Shown piece by piece: positions 35,828 through 46,343 of a DNA stretch of 64,000 nucleotides. Every line of letters begins with the position of its first letter. The first letter of the stretch is position 1. The notes under the pieces were generated by a model. It saw only the letters and a list, made by a program, of their open reading frames with translations. It was not told where the DNA came from and ran no database searches. Source of the DNA: Sanghuangporus weigelae (taxonomy: Eukaryota; Basidiomycota; Agaricomycetes; Hymenochaetales; Hymenochaetaceae); assembly GCA_033182465.1 (NCBI GenBank), contig CP137329.1:310001-374000 (forward strand), given 5' to 3'. A program made the position numbers and the translations under genes.

Positions 35828-36905
35828 TCAGCGGGCGAGGAAAAGGAGAATGACTCGTTGCCTCATGGCCCACTGCAGCCCGTCATATCTGGTGAACTCG
35901 AAAGGTCCCGACATTAATATTAAATCACTCGAGTTGCACAAGTATTCATGACATCGGGAATACAGCGGCTTGAACGCATCCAAGGGCACGTACTCTCCAG
36001 ACGGCATGGATTTTGTACTCCCATCGTGTATTGACGCAGGTACCAAGAAGTAAGAAGGCTCTACAAGCATGGCCGCCTCAAATAAATGGCGGCAATGATG
36101 CGCGTGCGGAGATGGATCATCGTCAAAAACCCACGAATAGGAACAAGTAGAATAATAAATTATCGCACTGTTTTTTGACAACGGGAAACAACCTTGCAAT
36201 TTCAAGGAAGTGAATAAATCGCCTATCTTCCCTCATCGCGGAGTTTAAAGTGCTGCGAGTGATACTATCCCTTGAGATACACTCGCAGACAAAAGAGATA
36301 CCTCACCACAGCTGACCATAAGATCGTCCGTGTCATATGTATGACATGAAATCTCAGAAAAAGAAAGTGAAATCTTCGAGGTCATCGGTACGACATTCTT
36401 GGCCTGCCCACAATACGCCCCGTCTCTGACAAACATATTCGGTATGAACAGAGAGCACTTACAGTGTGCCCCACTATTGTCGAACACCTCAGATCGAGCC
36501 AGCGCTCTGGCCTCGTTCGGCATCCACATACGCATCCACATTCGACCAAGCTCCTGGTCCTGTGAATGCAACGGGCTCTGGCTCTGGCTCAGCCTCAAAT
36601 ACGGTCGCCGTACCATCCCACTCACCGCACGAGCTCGTTAGACCATGAACAAAGCTGGCAGGAAGCACACATACATCCTCATGGATGAGCTTTACGCAAC
36701 TATGTTCATGTTCCAGGAGGGCAGGTAGGAAGCACAATCGCTCCATCTTAATCACGCTCGCAACGAACGTATTGACATCAAAAATGCCTTTCATACCTTG
36801 TCTAGGATCCTTAGATCCGGCGAGATCAAGGCATCGCTGGTCAAACGGCCAGGAGCTCGAAGTTCGACATGAAGGTTGGAAGTAACCCTCGTGAGTTTGC
36901 ACCAA
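35828..36905 (-). CDS. Possible hypothetical gene, several exons
   Basis: Three successive minus-strand open stretches (36905-36489, 36625-36245, 36205-35828) could be exons of one lineage-specific gene. The pieces share no motif I recognise; one contains EAEPEPEPVAFTGPG and another the segment DTDDLMVSCGEVSLLSASVS. Splice sites were not resolved and the frames overlap, so the model is weak. If real, its 5' end lies only about 140 bases from the divergent purine nucleoside phosphorylase. Confidence 0.25.
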
Positions 36906-36943
36906 TCGATCGATATGGAAACGGATGACCTAATCTTCACGAT

Positions 36944-36966
36944 CACGTGTAAGGTACCCTATTTAA
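36944..36966 (+). promoter_or_regulatory. CACGTG box and TATA-like element, PNP promoter
   Basis: CACGTG at 36944-36949 and TATTTAAA at about 36959-36966. They lie 98 and about 80 bases upstream of the PNP start codon, a normal order for a regulatory site and TATA box. Confidence 0.45.
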
Positions 36967-37041
36967 ATTCTGCGGTCTTCCAAGATGCCTTTATCTTCCC
37001 TCTCCATCTACAAGAATTGATATTTCTAAGACTCCCCTACA

Positions 37042-38309
37042 ATGTCTATCAAGCCTCTCAACGAAGTGCTCGAAGCGACCTACGCAACCATCCAGTCGTT
37101 TCTTCCTCCCAAGCTCGCATCTCCAACAGTCGGAATCGTGTGCGGATCAGGACTGAGCACTCTTGCTGATAGTCTGAGGGACGTTATTCTGGTTCCGTAT
37201 GACAAGCTGGAAGGTTTCGGCAAGAGTACTGGTACGTGTTGTCTTAGCTCTTGCTATCAAATGGAAATTGAATGGCGTGCACGCTGCGAATAGTAATTGG
37301 ACATAAAAGTTTGCTAGCTTTTGGACTTGTGGGTCCGGGTGAAGGAGTTCCGGTCGTAGTTATGCTTGGACGGGTAAGCTCCTCGCTTGATTCGATTCCG
37401 TCCGATCTGTTGAATATTGACGGGTACAACTTCTGGCTAGCTAGTTCCATCCTTATGAAGGATATCCGCTCACGACTGTGACCTACCCGATACGTGTGAT
37501 GAAGAAGCTCGGCGTTAAACATCTCATAAGTATGTCTTTATATCATAAAATAAATTTATTCGGATCAGACTGATATTTATGCTTTCCCTGTAGTCACTAA
37601 TGCAGCTGGATCCCTGAATCCGGACATTCCCGTTGGCACAAGTCAGTTTGTACTACTAGAATCTGTCGAAACACTGATGCAAACACCCCTGCCCTATCTT
37701 TTGCGACATAACAGTTGTTGTCATCCAAGATCACTTTGCCGTACCAAATCTTTCCGGTTCCCTTCATCCCTTACTCGGACCCGTAACCTCTCCTGAGCAC
37801 CCTCGCTTCCTCCCACTCTCAAACGCCTACTCCCCATCCCTGCGCCGACTCGCTTTCCTTACATCACACAAACTGGGACTCGGAACTTCCGCGCTCGCTG
37901 AAGGTGTCTACGCCTGGGTCTCCGGACCTACATATGAGACCCCCGCGGAAGGAAGGTTCTTGAGGATCGCTGGGGCAGACGTTGTTGGTATGAGCACCAT
38001 TCCCGAGGTGGTTGTCGCTAGAGAGGAAGGGATAGAGGTTATGGTGCTTAGCCTTGTTACGAATATGGTCGTCATTCCTGACAGGTATAGGAGTATTAAG
38101 CAGGAGGTCGAGGCCGAGGTTAGTCCCCTATCTTTCTCCCGATAGGGTATGACTCATTGACTTCGACGTATCAGCTTGCTGGAAAGAAAGTCGAGCTCCC
38201 AGCAGAAGTAACCGTATCCCACGAAGAAGTCCTTGAGACTGGTAAAGCCAAAGCTGAGGTCATGAGGCAGCTTGTTGAGAACATCATAATTGAGATTCCA
38301 AAGCTCTAA
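37042..38309 (+). CDS. PNP1: Purine nucleoside phosphorylase
   Basis: Cytosolic enzyme of purine salvage: splits inosine and guanosine with phosphate into base and ribose 1-phosphate. Six exons. Visible family motifs are VGIVCGSGLSTLADSL (phosphate loop), GRFHPYEGY, HLIVTNAAGSLNPDIPVGT, DHFAVPNLSG, YAWVSGPTYETPAE and DVVGMSTIPEVVVA, in the usual order and spacing. The C-terminus reads ...VLETGKAKAEVMRQL and ends EIPKL. Length, about 300 residues, fits the trimeric PNP family. The first intron begins after the FGKST segment and is about 80 bases. Nothing looks broken. Confidence 0.93.
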
Positions 38310-38934
38310 ACATCTCAATAGTGAGGCGGAATATTTGTACATTGGTATCTACCTTCATTTCCTGGTATATTACAGTGGTGGAAGGGAGCATATGTATTGT
38401 AACGCTGTAGAAATCTCTAGATTCTCAGGAATGATAGACGTATGCTGACATTCTGGGTTGTTTGAGTATATCGTATATCCTTGTTAGTTTAGAGATATTT
38501 CTTGCGTGAGATTGCAGGCAGGCAAAGTAAGAAATGGATCCGGTATCAATGATCTGGTAGATTACATCCCGTCGCATTTCCTCCGTCTAGTCATTAGTGG
38601 CCATTTTCCAGATATGCTTATACGTAGGCACTTGAGCAAGCAGAGTATACCCCTTTCCCTCTTGCTCATTTCATTTTCGAGGCAATGGTGTGAGCATTGA
38701 AGTCAGCGTCTCGGGGTTAGTTATGATGATTCCCACTTGACGACTAGTCCTCAAATCAATAATCTCTGATTACCGTATCGTAACGTCCTTCCACAAGACA
38801 TTTCACGTTCTGCTCTAGTGTCCTTGTTTAGGGCATCGAGCCTACATGGTATTGGAGTGTCACGAAAGAACGAAAGCAAGAAATCGAATGCCCTAGCTGA
38901 AAGCTCAAAAATGGCAAGTAACTGCTATCAAAAG
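38310..38934. other. Convergent intergenic region
   Basis: AT-rich 3' flank of PNP followed by sequence without coding character. Nothing recognised. Confidence 0.5.
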
Positions 38935-39204
38935 TTATCGTGGACGTTGACGTAGCCAATGGCGAAACATAGCGTATGCCACACATCCAAGAACGATCAA
39001 GAAAACAGCAGTTGTCCGAAAGCTGAACTTTGAGTCCTCGTGTTCTATCTGTGGATTACCGGCTCGTATCAGTTCTCTATCTTCTTTAAACACCCCCGGG
39101 AACGGTATGTAGAAAGAAAAGGCAACGTACAATAGAAGTGAAAGGGGAGAGAATCGGAATGGTAAGGTGAGGCCGAAAAGCGCGATTCTTGGTGAGTCTG
39201 TCAT
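38935..39204 (-). CDS. Small membrane protein, 89 aa, hypothetical
   Basis: One uninterrupted frame from 39204: a first hydrophobic stretch (FSPLSLLLYVAFSFYIPF), a charged loop (KEDRELIRAGNPQIEHED), a second helix (TAVFLIVLGCVAYAMF) and a basic end (RHWLRQRPR). Two membrane spans with a basic tail suggest a small endoplasmic reticulum or mitochondrial protein. No family recognised. It may instead be the 3' part of a longer gene including 39359-39967. Confidence 0.45.
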   Translation of the reverse strand: MTDSPRIALFGLTLPFRFSPLSLLLYVAFSFYIPFPGVFKEDRELIRAGNPQIEHEDSKFSFRTTAVFLIVLGCVAYAMFRHWLRQRPR

Positions 39205-39358
39205 CCGAAGAACTGTGGTGTCGGAAGAGGAGAATGAGAGTGATAAGGACGATAGTTGATATCAGCCCGAGCTTTCGAAGAATGAGTTCAACGGCTTCAG
39301 AGTATGAAAGTGAGAATTAGAACATACTGCAAGTCTCTCCAATCGTCGCTCTCTCTCT

Positions 39359-39967
39359 TCATAACACGAATGTGATGTACCACGCGTACTCTATAGAGAT
39401 AAAACGTATATAAGTCACCACAATTAAATTTAAATACGAGATTGAATCGAAACATGCCTGTCTCCTAAGCTCCTCCTTCAATCTCTCAAGTTCGTCCGCT
39501 CTAACTCCCATTAGTTCAGCCAACTTCACTTCCGCGACGATGGCGCGATATGCCCAGTATCTCTCCTCTTCAGTCCGAGGTGCAGGAACCGATTCATACG
39601 AAGGCGCAGGATCGTACGAACAAGACGAACGATAATGTAGATGCGGTGAAGTCTGGTGGGAGGATGTGTTCGCTACAGCCGCATTTGGCGGTCGACGTGC
39701 AAGCTGACCCATGTTTTTTACATAGCTTGATTTTCCAGCATAGTTATTTGGAGAGCTTAATTGCCCTCTTGCATAGGACATTGTTCGAGAGACGAAAGAT
39801 GAAGACGGGCAAGCATCTTTCTGCGCTGTATTGAAATTTGAAGACGACGGATACCAGATGTCCCAGCCATTTGAAGGGCTCCATGAAGGTCCTTGAGATT
39901 CACTCGGTGAGTGTTTTTGAGGGAAAGAGCTCATGGCACCTGGAGGTCGTTTGTGAAGCTTAGCCAT
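39359..39967 (-). CDS. Hypothetical protein with C-terminal coiled coil
   Basis: From 39967 (MAKLHKRPPG) the frame encodes about 110 Ser/Pro/Tyr-rich residues, then a helical segment YWAYRAIVAEVKLAELMGV followed by ELERLKEELRRQ. After a possible GC-AG intron (exon end at 39458) the coil seems to go on as REERERRLERLA-like sequence near 39330-39360. Family not recognised. The C-terminal end is not settled: the unspliced frame runs to 39359 through a hydrophobic, low-quality stretch that looks like intron. Confidence 0.4.
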   Translation of the reverse strand: MAKLHKRPPGAMSSFPQKHSPSESQGPSWSPSNGWDIWYPSSSNFNTAQKDACPSSSFVSRTMSYARGQLSSPNNYAGKSSYVKNMGQLARRPPNAAVANTSSHQTSPHLHYRSSCSYDPAPSYESVPAPRTEEERYWAYRAIVAEVKLAELMGVRADELERLKEELRRQACFDSISYLNLIVVTYIRFISIEYAWYITFVL

Positions 39968-40111
39968 GAGGCCAACTGAAAGTTGAACTGCCAAGTGGAG
40001 TGGATAGAAATTGCCGATCACCTCCTACCAAACGTGGTCACCACCGTATTACATAATATACTGAATCAAGACGCGATTGTTCCCGCCTCGTGCACGAAAT
40101 GCTTCTCGACG

Positions 40112-42108
40112 ATGGACTCGCAGCTCAACGGCAGCGATGGCGAGCACAGCGCGCAACGAAAGGGAAAATGTCGAGCTGCTCCTGAGGAAATCTCAGAAGC
40201 AACTCCTCTACTTGGAGCTTCGCAACCCCTCATACAGGATGACGATCCCTCGGCCAGCTCCTTTCGACGTCGCAGGCGACTGATTTTTCTCCTCACGACC
40301 GTCTTCTTTACGACTCTAGGACTGTGCTTTCTACTTGTGCTGATACTCTTCCTTCTCACTTACTCTTACTCACCGAAGTTATCGAATTCCGTGCGCGATG
40401 AAGTGCTCGACCGTGCGGTAGTGATACGAGGTCCGGACCGTGTGGATGTGCTCAACGCCACCGAGGGTTCTATATGGGTCCAAATAGACATGAGAGTCGG
40501 ATTGGATGCTGGTACAGCTATTGATGTAGTACTCGAGGCCGACAAGGGCGAGAAGGTAGACTCTGGATCGACAGCCATCCGAAGAACGATTACACGCTGG
40601 GTAGCGGGTCGGCTGCGCACGGTGACGGTTTCTGCCGACGAAGCCTCTCTATTCTCCAATGACAGGCTCATAGCGAACATGACGATGCCGACGGTATCCG
40701 TGCCACTAACTTTGGATGCACCAGACGATTTATCGTGGCTGACGAACCTTTCTTTCCCTGTGCTTGTGAATGTAACGGATAATGCGAGTGATTTAGAGTT
40801 GATCGCTCAAGAAGCCTGGAGGAGCGGCGTCTTGCTCTTAAGCGCTTCAGTGCGTCATGTACATGTTTATGGAGGAGTCAAAGGTGAAGATGGGTGGAGA
40901 CGAAGGTTAAATCTGACTCAAGAAATCGTCACAATCCCATCACGGATCAAAGGTAATATCAGTGTTTCATCCCAATTATTTCGCATTCTTATTCCGCTTT
41001 CGCAGTTCCTGAGTTGCCTGGTTTGCCTCTACCTGGAAAGGGCACTCCATTCCCTGGACTCTCTGATTTGGTCACTTTGGAATCATTCAACATCTCATCG
41101 ACGAACCGCAGTGTATCTATCAACGCAACTGCATCTGTTATAGATCCGCTCCCCATCTCTTTGCACATGAGGGTTCCTTCTGTTCCATTTTCTGTATCCT
41201 TGTCCGACGCGAACAACACCAACGAGACTGCGACCGTCACCACCGGACAGACCGAGCCGTTCTCGCTCACACACCCGAACATTACTCTTCGCCTAAGTGG
41301 TATTGTTCCTCCCCTTCCGCGTTCTTCATCGCCATTGCTCTCCTCGTTCCTTTCATCGTATCTCGCTGGACACGACGTTCCTATCGTAGTGGGTACGCCA
41401 CTCCTTCCCTCACTTAAGATCCCCACGTTTTTTCCTGCGCCGCATCCGAAGCCTCGAATCATCCGAGACGTGCACATAAAGGACATGCGCATCTCATTGC
41501 GCGGAGAAAGCGTACTTGCAAGTGGAACAATCAACGCTCAGGTTGAACTACCTTCTGGGGTCAACGTAATGGTGGATGCAAGAAAGATCTGGCCCGACGT
41601 TCTAATCTTCGATGGCAAAGTCCCGTCTGAGGAAGAGCTTACTCCTTCCCGTGCTAGCGTAGACAACACTCAGAACTACCATGATGATGATGATGATAAT
41701 GACGACGACGACGATGGCCGTGCATCAATACCTAAAGACCCCCTCCCTTCTCCGCTTCCAAAACGCGCCTTCGCGCGTATTCGACCCAATGACTGGCTTC
41801 CTGCACAGTGTTCTCCAATCCCTGACTCGAATAACAGCGCGTATGATGTCACAGCGCAAGTCGTCGATGTCCCTCTCGAAGTCCTGCCCGGACGTGATAA
41901 CCTTTTACGAAGCTTCATTTCGAAGGTATTGTTTAGTGGACGTGAAGGAGCACTGGCAGGCGTCAATGGAACTGCTGCTGTTGGCGTTGCTGTGGCTGGT
42001 TTACCTGTGGAGGATGACAAAGACGAGGAAGAAGAGGGCAAGCATGTTTTCGAGTTGACGGGTTTGCCGTTGTCTGGGACTGTACGTGTCGGAAGGAAGA
42101 GTCTGTAG
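40112..42108 (+). CDS. Type II vacuolar membrane protein, Tag1-like (DUF3712 family)
   Basis: Two exons (40112-40952, 41006-42108) give 647 residues. The short cytosolic N-terminus contains EATPLL, a textbook [DE]xxxL[LI] signal for AP-3 sorting to the vacuole. Then come basic residues (RRRRR) and one transmembrane helix (LIFLLTTVFFTTLGLCFLLV...). The rest is a large lumenal part with many N-glycosylation sequons and repeated beta-rich LEA-like modules. An Asp-rich run (about 41680-41719, GAT/GAC repeats) interrupts it. Architecture and sequence fit the fungal family of yeast Tag1, a vacuolar protein reported to help end autophagy, long annotated as pre-rRNA processing protein. Function here is inferred. 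Confidence 0.65.
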
Positions 42109-42429
42109 TTTGTTGTATCTACTCATACACAGACTCAGACTGTCTACGGCGTCGGATGTATGTAATATAATATTATTTGTAGAATCAGTCTGTGCTATCC
42201 TTTGTCACATAAATAATCCTCCCAGTCAACACTGATTATTATAATGCAATATTGATGGAAACGCCCTCTTACTTTTCAAATCAAATGCATTGTCGACCGT
42301 GGATCAGGTATCTGGCAGATTGGTTACTCCCGCTCAACCAATAGCCGGCAGTAGCCGTAAATCACGAGTCGATTACTACTACTTATACCTTACACTTTGA
42401 TCTCACACGTCTTTTCCCCCATTACTTCC
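42109..42429. other. Intergenic between Tag1-like and MaoC genes
   Basis: AT-rich 3' flank (around 42160-42260) and the short promoter of the MaoC gene. Nothing else seen. Confidence 0.5.
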
Positions 42430-43894
42430 ATGGCTGCGGAACTAGAGAAGGCGATTGGATTTGAGCTTGATAGCGACGCTGTAGGTTTACTAGACTATTT
42501 GAAAAGAATGATCGAATGTGTTGCGACGTTCACGTCTATTCGTAGGTTGCTTGGAATCGTCGAGACTTGCTCTTGTACGCAGTCGGGATTGGGTTCAAGA
42601 AGGACGATTTGCCATTTGTATATGGTGAGTCAGTAGCTCCCGTGGACGCATGATGGCGCTGAATGGTTATTCTTATAGAACTCCGTAAGACTTGATCAAA
42701 ATAACTCATGTACTTCAAAACACATCGATTGACACATTTCTCACTCAAGACCCGGAATTCGCGGCTTTCCCGACCTATCCTGTTGGTCTCCCATTGAAAG
42801 GAGAGAGCGAGGATGTCAACTTATTCAAGGACCGCGTGCAATCTCGCGCAGTTCCTGGTCTGCCAAACTTTGATCCCAACCGAGTCGTACGTCCCAATTC
42901 TTCCCTCGGTTGTTCCTGCCCGGAGTCTGTTTGTTAATAATTGTGATTCCGGGACAGGTGCATGGCTCGCAGACAATTGAGATCCTCCGACCACTACCCG
43001 TCGTGAGTGGCCCAGGATGGAAAGTAACAAAGCGGATCGTTGGAATCCATGAAAATAGTAGGCATTCGGATGACTCGAAGATAGAAAATTGGAACTGATC
43101 TCATTCTGTTTCAAGAGTCTGGAGTCATTGTTGACCAGGAAAGCGTTCTTGTTGATGCTCAAGGAACTCCATACGCAAAATGTTATGTCAGTACCCCCTT
43201 TCATCAACCTTTCTCGAACTACATTCGGGCTTGACTGAATGGAACTTTCCTTTGTTTGCTTCCTCGGGAAACGCAGAGCGCGGCATTTAACGTCGGCTCG
43301 AAATTTACAGGACAAAAATTCTCAAAGTCTATTGCTGGTGCCCCGGTTGGTAAACCCATCCCGAAGGACCGAAAACCAGACTGGATCGTCACGGACAAAA
43401 CTATTACCGAGCAAGCGCTTATTTATCGTCTGACGGCTGATTATAATCCTTTGCATATTGGTCAGTCTTTTATCAATTTCTCTTGACGCAATATTGTTTT
43501 TTGAACTGATCTGAAATTTACCTCCATTTTACATCTCCGCGACGGTCTGAAAACCAACGCTTTTAAAATTCGTCCTTTTTCAGACCCGAGCATTGGCAAA
43601 GCAGCCAACTTCGGTGGAGTCATACTGCACGGATTGTGCACGTTCGGATTCGCAGCACGCGCCGTGCTGTCCTCCGTCGGCGGGAACGATCCCTCGGCAC
43701 TCCGTTTCTTCGGGGCGAGATTCACAAGTCCTGTTCGCCCAGGTGACGCGCTCGAGACTTCAATTTGGGAAGTCGGCAAAGGACCGAATGGGACGACTGA
43801 AGTAAGCTTCGTTGCGAAAGATCTGGATAGTGGAAAATTTGTGCTTGGAGGTGGGATTGCATACGTGAAAAAGGCCGAGAAGAGTAAGCTGTAG
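42430..43894 (+). CDS. Peroxisomal MaoC-type enoyl-CoA hydratase 2
   Basis: Hydrates trans-2-enoyl-CoA to (3R)-hydroxyacyl-CoA in peroxisomal beta-oxidation. Eight exons (42430-42480, 42546-42624, 42679-42684, 42750-42886, 42958-43057, 43116-43186, 43277-43460, 43584-43894) splice in frame to 312 residues. The N-terminal half is the substrate-binding hot-dog fold ([25 protein letters not shown]). The C-terminal half carries the hydratase 2 motif ([36 protein letters not shown]) with the catalytic Asp and His. The protein ends KSKL, a perfect PTS1 peroxisomal signal. Exon 3 is only 6 bases long and, with its neighbours, makes the Glu-Leu-His codons of the conserved ELHPEF. Matches the stand-alone counterpart of the MFE-2 hydratase domain. 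Confidence 0.93.
42679..42684 (+). other. 6-base microexon of the MaoC gene
   Basis: Bases AACTCC between an AG acceptor (42677-42678) and a GTAAGA donor (42685). It is needed to read ...FVYELHPEF.... Without it the conserved residues are lost. Confidence 0.8.
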
Positions 43895-44216
43895 AGTGCG
43901 ATGTACGCAGCGTTGTGATCTGTTCAGCGAAGAACTTCTTGTTCTTGTTAGATTATCAGCCTTTAACCATGTGCATTCACCCCGAATTGTCTCCTTGATT
44001 CATGTTTGACACGTAATAGACCGTCTTTCTTCTCTCGTCTACAATATTGCTACAACAAGCACAGTCGCAATCAACGCATTGTTTGTTCCCACCCTGTACG
44101 TACACGCACGGAAAGGTTCGTATCGAATAATAGGATATGATTGTAATACGGCACACAAAACAAGAATCATCAACATTTGTTCACTGAAAGCTTCATGTAA
44201 AATCTTTATAGCTCCT
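43895..44216. other. Convergent 3' region
   Basis: 3' flanks of the MaoC and peroxidase genes. No coding signal. Confidence 0.5.
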
Positions 44217-45360
44217 TCATTCGGAAATTTCCTTCATCTTCTCATCATGACTATTTTCATTAAATCTGCTATATGCCTTGCCTTCCGTCGGATGTCCATA
44301 ATCACCACCCAGTCCCGAGCTACCGTCAATACCCAGCTCAACTCGGAACACTGTTAGGTTGAATTTCGCGAATGTCAATCCAAATGGGTCGCGCTCGCGT
44401 GACTCCCAGCCATCAGGAATGCGCTCTTCTTTCAATAGAGTTTCGATATCACCAACTCGACCGCCGAAGATCGTCAGCAGCGTCGAAGAGCTAGAATGGA
44501 CACAGATCAGTAAGTAGTGTATTTATATATGAAAGACAGTATACGGACTTGGAGCTGCCAAAGAGCTTGTGGAATGTCGACAGCGTAAACGAGCTGTTGT
44601 TCGCTCGTGCCTCACGTCGACGTCTGGTAGAGACAACCGACAGATCATGAGAAGTAAGCGTATTGTTCGGCCCAGTAGCGGAAGCGAGCAAATCCTCAAT
44701 CAAGTCAAGCGCCGGCTTTGATTGGTCCGGTTGGAAATACACATCATGTCCTGAAATAGATAAATCTAAGACTCAAACACGACCGCAGATCGTGTGCAAA
44801 AGGAAACTTACGCGTTAGAGAAGCATCATGCTCAATTCCATTGTGCACACTGATGTCGTGGAGATTGATCGTATCACGATTATGATCCCGCGTGAGGAGG
44901 TCCGCCATGTACTTGGGCACGAAATAGCAGAACGTTGGGGCAAAGTTGTAAGTCTTCCTAATTGCTACACTCAAGTCTTTGTACGGGATGTTCCTTCCGT
45001 CTCGAGGAATGATGCCTACGCAAGTCAAGGTTTTAGCCAGGTTCTTGAGCCAAAAGGACAAGAGAAATCACCGTGATTTGCCATAGCATTCAATGCAGGA
45101 CAAGCTGACCGACTGTCCGTCTCTTTTGGGGGGATAAACTCAGGCCACTTGCCTCCGTACCCAGCGTTTCCCTTCAGCGTCACTTCTCCGACCTTTCTCT
45201 TGAATGAAACAAGGTTCAGAAGGAACAGGGCAAAGTCCCATGAGAATATAAAGATATTGTTAGCTATTCCAGCAAAGGAGCTAGAAATCGCTCCAAATAT
45301 CCTCGAGAGTGCTTTGAAAAAGATCATTCTCTGAATTTCTTTTCGTGAAGTTTTTTGCAA
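44217..45360 (-). CDS. Heme-thiolate peroxidase (chloroperoxidase/unspecific peroxygenase family)
   Basis: Four exons or so on the minus strand. The proximal motif SACPALNAMANHG carries the Cys that ligates heme (ACP instead of the more usual PCP). DLSVAIRKTYNFAPTF follows, then NGIEHDASLTR with the EHD acid-base motif, then the family's STFHKLFGSSNSSTLLTIFG and RIPDGWESRERDPFGLT segments. The N-terminus (MIFFKALSRIFGAISS, then FIFSWDFALFLLNLVSF) is hydrophobic and long. It looks more like a membrane anchor than a cleaved signal peptide. Extent from 45360, or 45327 if the second Met is used. Family members oxidise organic substrates with H2O2; the substrate is unknown. Confidence 0.85.
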
Positions 45361-46343
45361 TGGAGAATGGGTGATGGGGGCAAGAGCAGAGCAGAGTTAC
45401 GTGGAGAGAGTTCTTAAAGCCATTTGGAAGCAAGCAATGGAAGTTAATCGGACACGAGGCCACGGTAGTACATAAAACAGGCATGGATGAGTGTTGCAGG
45501 TCAAGGTTTATGGCTCAGAAGCTGCCAAAACAGACCAGCGGTGCCGAAACGAAGTGATCTTATTCTTACGTAATTGTTTACTGAACAGGACTCGCCGAGG
45601 TCGGCACGTACCGAAGAAGAAAAACTTTAGTCTAAACAATGATGAGTCTTCTTTTTCTTTCATTCGGAGACATCTAGTCAGATCAGGAGCGAGATGTGCA
45701 TGAAATTGATACCGAATAACTCCCCTTCAATCCTGCATTTTGCATGGCAGGTCCAGGTAGGGTGACTAGTGCCCGTTCAACGCCACAAATCTGAAGGACT
45801 GCACATTTCAGAGTCCATTTGATAATATTGACAGTAAGCTAATCATACTTTTTTACTTCCGTCTTAGTGCATTATCAATAGATCCAGACTTCGGGGTTTG
45901 ATTAGACGTTGCTGCAACCAGACGCAAGCGCTGGTCCAATCGACTTCTCCGTATCTGCATGGCCGGGATTCCGATGGCGTTGTTAGCAAAAGGAATTCTA
46001 CTGGATCGAAAAATCTATACAAAATGGCGATATTCACATCACCTCCCCATCTCGGTCGTCTGTCAGTACAGAATCACGACGCATCTCGAGGTAGCCCGCA
46101 TTCGCGTATATTCACTTTGACGCAATCTTATAAGAAAAGCAAACTCACCATCCATGGCCCTTTCCTAGTCGAAACTTTAGATGCAATGTTTGCTTATCAT
46201 TCCGCATTGCTCCTACAGGTGACAGAGACTCAAAATCTACTAATGCTTCCCGCAAATTCTCATTTGCCATTCTAGCTACTGTTTCCTCTCGTTTCTTTAC
46301 TCACGCTCGTTAAATTCTAGCGTTTTCTCTCATTCCGTTCTTT
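45361..46343. other. Intergenic between peroxidase and coiled-coil gene
   Basis: No gene recognised. An open frame of 125 codons at 45898-46275 has no family resemblance and is probably chance. A TATAAGAAAAG at about 46129 could serve the gene at 46344 as TATA, though at 210 bases it is distant. Confidence 0.35.

Noticed and set aside
41676-42058. Additional genes within the Asp-rich part of the Tag1-like gene
   Set aside because: Frames on both strands here are products of the GAT/GAC repeat and the strong composition bias of the real gene.
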